64,000 nt of DNA from a bacterium (GTDB lineage: Bacteria; Bacillota; Bacilli; Lactobacillales; Streptococcaceae): contig CAJNBY010000005.1 of NCBI GenBank assembly GCA_905221125.1, forward strand, positions 49,993 to 113,992, written 5' to 3'. Positions 57,788 through 64,000 of this stretch are shown here, piece after piece (within the stretch, counting starts at the first letter, position 1; each line of letters opens with the position of its first letter). The position numbers and the translations under genes were made by a program. A model generated the notes under the pieces. That model saw only the letters and a list, made by a program, of their open reading frames with translations, ran no database searches and was not told the origin of the DNA.

Positions 57788-59251
57788 TTAATTTTCTATC
57801 AATACTCTCCATTTTTCTGCAATGACCTCATCCAAATAAGAGGCTGCAATTCGATATGAATGCTGCGATACTTCATTTTGATTCAAATCAAAAAACTCCA
57901 ATACGGCCTTCGTCATTCTTTCAATACTTTCTTCTCTATCTTGACCTTCAGAATAGGGAACTAAATAACCATTCTTCCCATTTTGAATAAAGGTAGGTGC
58001 TCCATAGGGAACATCTAAACCTACTAATCCCATACCAGAAGCCACCCCTTCAAGTAAGGTTAACCCCAAGGTTTCCCAAGAAGAAGTTGATAGATAGAGC
58101 TGGTGTTTTTTATACTCTTCTTTTAAATTTTGATAGCCACGTAACCTGATATATTCTTCAGCATTTAGCTCTGAAATCAGTTGGTTCAATTTATGATAAT
58201 CTTCCCCTTGACCATAGATATCCAAAGTAAATTCTGGTATTTTCTCTTTGACCTTCGCTCCTACCTTAATCGCTATATCGACTTGTTTGCGATAATTTAA
58301 GCGAGCAGCAAGCATAGCCGAATAAGGAACCATCGTCTCTACATTGCTCTCGATACTTTCGATACTAGCAGCTGGTATCACACAAATCGGACAGCTAGGT
58401 AAGCCCATCTCTCTTAGATAGTTCTCCAAGTCTGTTTTTTGTGCTTCTGTTGAAACAAGCATAAAGTCAAAGGAGGTCGCATGTTGGAATAAATAATGAT
58501 ATTCATTATTCATCGCACCCGTTTTATATTGATGGAGAGAATGAAGAAAAACTCCTATTTTTGCATGATTAGCATATTCTAAAATTGCCTGTGAAAAGGA
58601 AAATCTAGAGACCCTGTCCATAAGGACGACATCAGCAGAAGAAAGGGACAAGGATTGGATAAAATATTGCATCAAGTCATATTCGCCTTCAAGCCATTCT
58701 GAACCAAATCGATACCGTGTTTTTCCTAACGATTGGAAACCTTCATAGACCACTTCACTTTCGGAATTATAGAAGCACCTTTTGCTCCACTGATAAGTCC
58801 CTTGGTCAAACCACTCTCTACATATCAAATGAGAAGTATAATGATCTCTCTGATAGAGTGTATCTTGATAAAAATGATCAACCTGATAAACTATTCCATC
58901 CTCACATTTCAGAAATAGCTTATGATCTTCAGATATTTGATAAACGATTTGATGCTGGTCTCTCTCAACTATCGGACTATTCTCTAGGTGCAGTCTACTA
59001 ATCATCTCTTCACTAGTGATAGTTGATTTTACACCTTTTTCTCCTGCTAAGTAAAAGGGAGCAATCATCATTTTATCTAGAGGAATCCCAATATGTTGAA
59101 AATAAAGAAAATCTTCTCTTGGAGGAAGGACAGAAAATATGTAACGAACATCTAGATTCGTCTTTTTAAAGATCCGAGCACGATTGGCCTGAGAACGATC
59201 TACACCATTTGGTTCGTACCCTACTAATAAGTCGAATAGATAAACTGTCAC
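57788..59251 (-). CDS. Second GtfA-like glycosyltransferase
   Basis: 487 residues, GT4/GT-B fold, collinear with GtfA over its whole length: N-terminal VYLFDLLVGYEPNGVDRSQA, mid-part with LFQHATSFDFMLVSTEAQKT, and nucleotide-sugar site STSSWETLGLTLLEGVASGM (about 389-408), followed by LVGLDVPYGAPTFIQNGKNG as in GtfA. GTG at 59251 directly follows the TAA of the GtfB-like gene, with AAGGTGG eight to nine bases upstream. Together with that gene it forms a second GtfA/GtfB-type pair, with the partner gene first, the reverse of gtfA-gtfB. Acceptor and donor unknown. Confidence 0.88.
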   Translation of the reverse strand: MTVYLFDLLVGYEPNGVDRSQANRARIFKKTNLDVRYIFSVLPPREDFLYFQHIGIPLDKMMIAPFYLAGEKGVKSTITSEEMISRLHLENSPIVERDQHQIVYQISEDHKLFLKCEDGIVYQVDHFYQDTLYQRDHYTSHLICREWFDQGTYQWSKRCFYNSESEVVYEGFQSLGKTRYRFGSEWLEGEYDLMQYFIQSLSLSSADVVLMDRVSRFSFSQAILEYANHAKIGVFLHSLHQYKTGAMNNEYHYLFQHATSFDFMLVSTEAQKTDLENYLREMGLPSCPICVIPAASIESIESNVETMVPYSAMLAARLNYRKQVDIAIKVGAKVKEKIPEFTLDIYGQGEDYHKLNQLISELNAEEYIRLRGYQNLKEEYKKHQLYLSTSSWETLGLTLLEGVASGMGLVGLDVPYGAPTFIQNGKNGYLVPYSEGQDREESIERMTKAVLEFFDLNQNEVSQHSYRIAASYLDEVIAEKWRVLIEN

Positions 59252-60535
59252 TTAATTTTCCACCTTTCGAAAAGCTCTATTATAATCTTCTTTAGTAGAA
59301 GATTGAATCCATTTCCATTGCTTTTGCAAAGCCAAATGATACATTTCCTCTGAAACGACAACCTTTTTTATCGCATCAATCAAATCAGTCGCAGCTTGAC
59401 TTGAAGCTAGATGCTCAGGACAGATAAAACCTCTCCTATGCTGAGTCTCCTTAAAAGCAAATAAAAGCAAACCTTTTTCCAAAGATTCTTCCACGGCATT
59501 CAATATTTCTATACTATGGTTAATATCTAAATACAAACTACACTGTTCTAGCAAACTTTCATACTCTGCCTGGCTAATTCCTGGATGTAAATAGACATTT
59601 TCACGTAGTCCAAGATCCAATAATCTAGGACCCATATTCGTAAGAGCAGCGATATGAAACTCAACCATCGGCAACTTCTCAATAACTTCCTCAATTTTTT
59701 CAATTTCTTGTGTGTGAGTCATGATGAGCGCTCGATGGTGATTTCCATTCATTTTTGAAGGATACAAGGGACTGATATGATGAATTTTATCATTTGGAGT
59801 AAGAGTCTCAAATACTGAATAATGATAAATATAGAGCCTATCTACTCTTGATAGATAGACTTCTACTTCTTGGATTTGAATCGGTTCTTTAGAAGAATAA
59901 ACTGCAGAAATTTTTTGACTATCTAAATAATCTGCTATTTCTAAATCTCCAACAACTAGCACTTCATTTTCTAAATCAAAAAGCTCTAAACAGGCCTGCC
60001 ATAGTTCATCTTCAGTATAAATATAGGTGACTTCATCTTTAAATAAAGTAAATAAGCCTCGCTCTACATTTTTAATCATTAATAGAGTATTTTGAGCATC
60101 ATAATAATGAACCGAGATACTCTTTTCTGATTCATCCATTATTTCCTGCTTATAACGCCAACCATTTTCTAAATAGTAATCGCAGCTTATAACTTTTCCC
60201 TGACTATCCCACCATTCAACCCTATCTACTGTATATAATTCTTTATGACGGTAGAAAATCAGACCTCGTTGGATATCTTTATCCCATATGGTTGCGTAAT
60301 CCTCTTCCATACAAATTTCCCAATATTTAGGAACCGCCACCTTCAAAGCTATCAATGATTCACTTTTATATTGATTTGATGATTTCTTCGCAAGTAGCAT
60401 CGGTAAAAAATGAATATAGTCTTGAGTCTGTTCTGCATACTCCATGGTTAAAACATGAACCCCAATACCAGAAGAAAGTACATTTTCTACAAATTGCTGC
60501 TCATCCAGATTATACTGCTTTGTTAGATAAAGCAT
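59252..60535 (-). CDS. Second GtfB-like partner protein
   Basis: 427 residues, similar in plan to GtfB: N-terminal beta-rich half with WDKDIQRGLIFYRHKELYTV and VERGLFTLFKDEVTYIYTED, then the C-terminal module ALIMTHTQEIEKIEEVIEKL ... CSLYLDINHSIEILNAVEES ... LLFAFKETQHRRGFICPEHL (about 285-410). No DxD motif. It would partner the GtfA-like protein encoded downstream without a gap. GGGAG lies about seven bases before the ATG. Confidence 0.87.
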   Translation of the reverse strand: MLYLTKQYNLDEQQFVENVLSSGIGVHVLTMEYAEQTQDYIHFLPMLLAKKSSNQYKSESLIALKVAVPKYWEICMEEDYATIWDKDIQRGLIFYRHKELYTVDRVEWWDSQGKVISCDYYLENGWRYKQEIMDESEKSISVHYYDAQNTLLMIKNVERGLFTLFKDEVTYIYTEDELWQACLELFDLENEVLVVGDLEIADYLDSQKISAVYSSKEPIQIQEVEVYLSRVDRLYIYHYSVFETLTPNDKIHHISPLYPSKMNGNHHRALIMTHTQEIEKIEEVIEKLPMVEFHIAALTNMGPRLLDLGLRENVYLHPGISQAEYESLLEQCSLYLDINHSIEILNAVEESLEKGLLLFAFKETQHRRGFICPEHLASSQAATDLIDAIKKVVVSEEMYHLALQKQWKWIQSSTKEDYNRAFRKVEN

Positions 60536-60588
60536 CTATATCTCCCTTTAATTCCTCCACAATCATAAACTGATTAAAATGATAATTC

Positions 60589-61761
60589 CTATAAAGATAG
60601 AATGTAATCACACATCTTTTGAGGTTCTGAACTAGAGAATACCTGATCCACATGATAGGGATTCACTACCGTATCAAATGTTAGGATTGGTTTTCCTTTT
60701 TGTTTTGCAGTTTCAATTACTTGTTGATTTTTTTCCTCATAGTTAATGTCTAGATAAATGTCACACTCATCAACCAATCGATTGCGATTCCAATCTAAAA
60801 TAGCGGGATATAATCTTACATTTTCATATTTTCGTAAACAATTCAAAACATCACCCATTAACGTATTTGCTGCTATATGAAACATGAAATTTGGTAAATG
60901 AGTAACTAGATAATCAATCTGTTCCAATGACTGACTATCTGTCATAATAAATATGTCCCGTTTTTTTCTAGGTGTTTTATGATTCGCAATCTCTGACCAG
61001 TCCATCATTGAATATCTCCACCATACTTCTCTTAAACGAGAGTACGATCTTAAATTCCAAGGCTTATCTCCTGAAAGATAATGAATAATAGCTGGCAGTG
61101 GGTCTGTCGACATTTCTAAAATAAAATACTGCTGTCTCTCCTCTGCAATTCGATCATAACCCACTTGGAAATTGTAAGTATCATCTAATACGATATAGCG
61201 TTCCCCCGCCACACGATTAAAGACAGTTTGATCTGACTCTGGCAATGTTTCATGATCCCTATCAGTGATTTCGATTAAAGTCGCTTGAATATTTTCTTCT
61301 TTCCACAACTTATTATTAACTAGTAAGACACCCGAATTAAATCTATCTTCTAATCCATAAATAACTTTGGCCGCTGCCAAAAGTTTATCGCCAAGTTCGA
61401 TTTCAAACAACTCATTCAATGATCTTGTTACAATCGTATCACTATCCAAATACAGCACCTTATCCTCTTCCACAAATTGTGGGATAAAGTATCTCGCAAA
61501 AGACATATGGTTCATATGAGCCCCAAACGGAGGTAACTTCCATGTCTTTGAGACCAAGCCACTTGTCAACTTCACATCAACTAACTCACTCTGTTTCTGA
61601 CCCATTTTTTCACGAACACTGATAAACCATTCCTGAGGAATATCTTGATTCAAAATATAAACTTTACAATGATCATGATGATAGCAAATTGACTTTAATG
61701 TTGCTTCTATATATCGAATATAGCCATAATCACCAGCTAAAACAAATGTTAATTTTTCCAT
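60589..61761 (-). CDS. Family 8 glycosyltransferase with GtfB-like C-terminal module
   Basis: 390 residues. GT8 domain (about 3-250): TFVLAGDYGYIRYIEATLKS, metal site VLYLDSDTIVTRSLNE (DSD at about 106-108), FNSGVLLVNNKLW, SDQTVFNRVAGERY and HYLSGDKPWNLRS. C-terminal module (about 265-390) IMTDSQSLEQIDYLVTHLPN ... CDIYLDINYEEKNQQVIETA resembles that of GtfB. First gene of the glycosyltransferase cluster downstream of the adhesin. A plausible promoter lies at 61796-61824. Confidence 0.88.
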   Translation of the reverse strand: MEKLTFVLAGDYGYIRYIEATLKSICYHHDHCKVYILNQDIPQEWFISVREKMGQKQSELVDVKLTSGLVSKTWKLPPFGAHMNHMSFARYFIPQFVEEDKVLYLDSDTIVTRSLNELFEIELGDKLLAAAKVIYGLEDRFNSGVLLVNNKLWKEENIQATLIEITDRDHETLPESDQTVFNRVAGERYIVLDDTYNFQVGYDRIAEERQQYFILEMSTDPLPAIIHYLSGDKPWNLRSYSRLREVWWRYSMMDWSEIANHKTPRKKRDIFIMTDSQSLEQIDYLVTHLPNFMFHIAANTLMGDVLNCLRKYENVRLYPAILDWNRNRLVDECDIYLDINYEEKNQQVIETAKQKGKPILTFDTVVNPYHVDQVFSSSEPQKMCDYILSL

Positions 61762-61795
61762 TGTATTTACCTATTTCCATTTATTTTTATTTTTC

Positions 61796-61824
61796 TATTA
61801 ATTTGCAAACTCAATAAACATCAA
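61796..61824 (-). promoter_or_regulatory. Candidate promoter of the glycosyltransferase cluster
   Basis: Minus strand TTGATG (61824-61819), 17-base spacer, TTAATA (61801-61796), 34 bases before the ATG at 61761. Confidence 0.4.
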
Positions 61825-61913
61825 ATTGATGGTTTAATTTTAAAAATTAAACATAGAAAATACTAGAATTCAATTAAATTCTAATATCCTTCTTCTTTAT
61901 GAAAGATAGTTAA

Positions 61914-62057
61914 TACTCTTCAAACCACGTCAACTTCAACTTGCCGTATAACTGTATTTTGACCCGACTTTGCCAGTTATATCCGCAACCTCAAAGCAAT
62001 GCTTTGAGGAACCTGTGGCTAGCTTCCTAGTTTGCCCTTTGATTTTCATTGAGTATA
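61914..62057 (+). repeat. BOX element (divergent boxA, boxB, boxC)
   Basis: TACTCTTCAAACCACGTCAA then CTTGCCGTA (boxA, shortened), CAACCTCAAAGCAATGCTTTGAGG (boxB end; hairpin CAAAGCA/TGCTTTG), then GGCTAGCTTCCTAGTTTGCC and ATTTTCATTGAGTAT (boxC). It is the most diverged of the three BOX copies here. Confidence 0.85.
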
Positions 62058-62156
62058 AACTTCATTTTGATTTTTTGATACTATAAAGTAAATTTACAAA
62101 ACAGTTGAAAAATATTCCTATCTTAAATTATAACATCATTTTCCCCTACAATACAA

Positions 62157-62195
62157 TAAAAACCCCTTGAAAAGTTGAACTTTTCAAGGGATTTC
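62157..62195 (-). terminator. Terminator of the serine-rich repeat adhesin gene
   Basis: CCCCTTGAAAAG/CTTTTCAAGGG stem with a TTGAA loop, ending GGGTTTTTATTG on the minus strand, about 50 bases beyond the stop codon. Confidence 0.85.
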
Positions 62196-62242
62196 TTTCA
62201 GCATTTTTAATCAATAAGAAAACTTTTTAGATAGTAGTCTTA

Positions 62243-64000
62243 TTAATCTTCTTGATCATTTTTACGGCGTTTCGCAAACAGACCTAGACCAGTCACAGCT
62301 GCCAAAGCTCCTAAAAGTACAGATGATTTAGAAGCTTCTGTACCAGTATTTGGCAATTGTTTTCTTGACTTACCTTCTGATTCTGTTGTTGTCTCAGAAG
62401 ATACTACGTCCGCTGATGTCGATACGCTTGCTGATACTGAAGTATCTGCTGATGTTGATACTGAATCACTTGCTGAAGCTGATACGCTTGTTGAAGCAGA
62501 TACAGATTCAGAAACAGATGTACTTACTGAAGCTGACGCACTTGTTGATCCTAATTCAGAAGGCAATGTGCTTGCTGAAGTAGATGTACTTGTTGACTCT
62601 GACGTTACTTTAGAAACTGAGTTGCTTGGTGAAGCTGACTCTGAAGGTGATGTGCTTGGTGATGTTGAATCTTTTTCTGTCTTAGTCAAGTCTGCACCTG
62701 GGATGACTGCTGTCTTACCTGATGGTGTTGTGACGGTAGCGTTACCCTTGTCATCTACTACTACTGTAGAACCTGGGTTAACAGCTTTGACCTTATCTTC
62801 GATGGCTTTCTTCTCTTCTGGAGTTAAAGCATCTGGATTAGATACAACTGTCTTATCTGCTGGTTTAACAATGTCATTACCTGCATTTGGTTTCGTTGCA
62901 GCGTCTCCTGTCTTAGTCAAGTCTGCACCTGGGATAACTGCTGTCTTACCTGATGGTGTTGTGACGGTAGCGTTACCCTTGTCATCTACTACTACTGTAG
63001 AACCTGGGTTAACGGCTTTGACCTTATCTTCGATGGCTTTCTTCTCTTCTGGAGTTAAAGCATCTGGATTAGATACAACTGTCTTATCTGCTGGTTTAAC
63101 AATGTCATTACCTGCATTTGATTTCGTTGCAGCGTCTCCTGTCTTAGTCAAGTCTGCACCTGGGATAACTGCTGTCTTACCTGATGGTGTTGTGACGGTA
63201 GCGTTACCCTTGTCATCTACTACTACTGTAGAACCTGGGTTAACGGCTTTGACCTTATCTTCGATGGCTTTCTTCTCTTCTGGAGTTAAAGCATCTGGAT
63301 TAGATACAACTGTCTTATCTGCTGGTGTATTTATTGAAGTACTTGTTGAGATTGATGTACTTCCATCTGTTGAAGTTGACGCGCTTGCTGATTCCGATGC
63401 TGATATGCTTGCTGAAATAGACTCTGACAGTACTTTAGAAACTGATTCCGATGCTGATGTACTTGCCGAAGCTGACTCCGATAGCATCTTAGACGCTGAT
63501 GTTGATGTTGAAGTCATTACCGAAGTCATTTGAGACAGCAACTTAGAAATTGATTCAGATACTGATGAAATAACTGAGTTAGCTGATTCAAACATTGCCG
63601 TACTTGCTGAGGCTGATTCTGAAGCTTGCTTAGATGCTGATTCACTTACTGAGTTGCTTGCTGAAGCTGATTGTGATTCTACCTCTGAAGCACGTTTAGA
63701 AGCTGATTCGCTTGCTGAGTTGCTTGTTGAAGCTGACTCTGATGTTACTTTTGAAGCTGACTCGCTTGCTGAGTTACTTGCTGAAGCTGACTCTGATGTC
63801 TGCTTAGAAGCAGATTCGCTTACTGAGTTGCTTGTTGAAGCTGACTCTGATGCTTGCTTAGAGGCTGATTCACTTACTGAGTTGCTTGTTGATGCAGATT
63901 CTGAAGCTTGCTTAGAAGATGATTCGCTTACTGAGTTGCTTGTTGAAGCTGACTCTGATGCTTGCTTAGATGCAGATTCGCTTACTGAGTTGCTTGTTGA
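62243..64000 (-). CDS. Serine-rich repeat LPXTG surface adhesin (C-terminal 585 residues, runs off right edge)
   Basis: Sortase-anchored glycoprotein, the cargo of the accessory Sec system encoded here. The frame is open from the right edge to 62243. In protein order: serine-rich repeats with period-like [15 protein letters not shown] (64000 to about 63330); three tandem 77-residue units starting near [19 protein letters not shown]; a second short serine-rich stretch ([20 protein letters not shown] and on); then LPNTG, a hydrophobic segment [16 protein letters not shown] and the tail [10 protein letters not shown]. Ser/Thr residues in the repeats are the O-glycosylation sites. The signal peptide and ligand-binding region are outside the window. 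Position matches psrP of pneumococcus, but without the binding region I do not assign the name. Confidence 0.93.
   Translation of the reverse strand, partial: STSNSVSESASKQASESASTSNSVSESSSKQASESASTSNSVSESASKQASESASTSNSVSESASKQTSESASASNSASESASKVTSESASTSNSASESASKRASEVESQSASASNSVSESASKQASESASASTAMFESANSVISSVSESISKLLSQMTSVMTSTSTSASKMLSESASASTSASESVSKVLSESISASISASESASASTSTDGSTSISTSTSINTPADKTVVSNPDALTPEEKKAIEDKVKAVNPGSTVVVDDKGNATVTTPSGKTAVIPGADLTKTGDAATKSNAGNDIVKPADKTVVSNPDALTPEEKKAIEDKVKAVNPGSTVVVDDKGNATVTTPSGKTAVIPGADLTKTGDAATKPNAGNDIVKPADKTVVSNPDALTPEEKKAIEDKVKAVNPGSTVVVDDKGNATVTTPSGKTAVIPGADLTKTEKDSTSPSTSPSESASPSNSVSKVTSESTSTSTSASTLPSELGSTSASASVSTSVSESVSASTSVSASASDSVSTSADTSVSASVSTSADVVSSETTTESEGKSRKQLPNTGTEASKSSVLLGALAAVTGLGLFAKRRKNDQED
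62681..63325 (-). repeat. 231-bp tandem repeat (77 residues) in the adhesin stalk
   Basis: Copies begin at 62681 and 62912, with a shorter third at 63143-63325; exact spacing 231 bp. Sequence differences are only a few bases (for example ATGACTG versus ATAACTG, and SNAGND versus PNAGND), so the copies are recently duplicated or homogenised. Each encodes [20 protein letters not shown] then [20 protein letters not shown], a helix-plus-beta-hairpin pattern seen in various streptococcal LPXTG proteins, placed inside the serine-rich region. Confidence 0.9.

Larger units (their letters stand above)
61762..62242. other. Non-coding gap between the adhesin gene and the glycosyltransferase cluster
   Basis: 481 bases with no gene. 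From right to left (direction of transcription) it holds the adhesin terminator (62157-62195), a BOX element (61914-62057), a TAGAATT/AAATTCTA hairpin (about 61863-61883), an AT-rich palindrome GTTTAATTTT/AAAATTAAAC (61832-61852), and a candidate promoter. Confidence 0.7.

Noticed and set aside
62568..63533. Long open frame (321 codons) on the plus strand opposite the adhesin repeats
   Set aside because: It is an antisense mirror of the 231-bp coding repeats and serine-rich codons, with no ribosome site. The minus-strand frame has the LPXTG anchor and is clearly the gene.
63340..64000. Regularly repeated DNA resembling a CRISPR array
   Set aside because: The repeats are in-frame degenerate serine-rich codons without unique spacers or cas genes.

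Overview
The window reads as a chromosomal segment of a mitis-group Streptococcus, close to S. pneumoniae or S. mitis. Evidence: three BOX-type dispersed repeats; the core gene order scrK-scrA / scrB-scrR, mvaS-mvaA, phpP-stkP, gmk-rpoZ-priA-fmt-rsmB, yefM-yoeB and yqeG-yqeH-yhbY-nadD-yqeK-rsfS; and a psrP-type accessory-Sec glycoprotein island. The species call is inference from gene order and repeats; no alignment was run. I see no tRNA, rRNA, CRISPR array or insertion sequence.

Layout. 1-7.4 kb is a defence island on the minus strand: a type I restriction-modification operon (hsdM, a RhuM-family gene, hsdS, an out-of-frame third target-recognition module, and hsdR running off the left edge), preceded by an AbiH-family gene. 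7.4-8.9 kb holds an unknown small gene, a TVP38/TMEM64 membrane protein and an unexplained structured element between two copies of one terminator. 8.9-14.6 kb is the sucrose locus (fructokinase, PTS transporter, sucrose-6-P hydrolase, repressor) with visible LacI-type operators and a CcpA site. 14.7-40 kb is conserved core: mevalonate enzymes, a split Thr/Ser-exporter pair, the PhpP/StkP signalling pair with translation and replication genes, RNase Y, a YefM-YoeB toxin-antitoxin pair, the ribosome-assembly/NAD operon, CorA, MscS, SstT and an aromatic-acid exporter.

40-64 kb is a glycosylated-adhesin export island, all on the minus strand. A serine-rich repeat LPXTG protein enters from the right edge. 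Next come glycosyltransferases: a GT8, a second GtfB/GtfA-like pair, a GT8 broken by a stop codon, an intact GT8, a GT2, and two tandem double-domain GT2 genes, one broken at a nine-base G tract. Then come secY2-asp1-asp2-asp3-secA2-gtfA-gtfB-asp4-asp5. GtfA/GtfB should start O-GlcNAc on the adhesin, the other transferases extend the glycan, and SecA2/SecY2/Asp1-5 export it.

The most interesting signals are slippage-type switches in two unrelated systems. In hsdS, a pentanucleotide repeat (AGAGT, 3.8 copies) sits at the stop codon; loss of one unit would fuse hsdS in frame to a third recognition module. hsdS also carries a 12-bp repeat in its central spacer. In the glycosylation island, a G9 tract puts a double-domain glycosyltransferase out of frame, and eight Gs would restore it. 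With the nonsense-disrupted GT8, the second GtfA/GtfB-like pair, and GtfB-like C-terminal modules on three GT8 enzymes, this points to a glycan whose structure could vary between and within strains.
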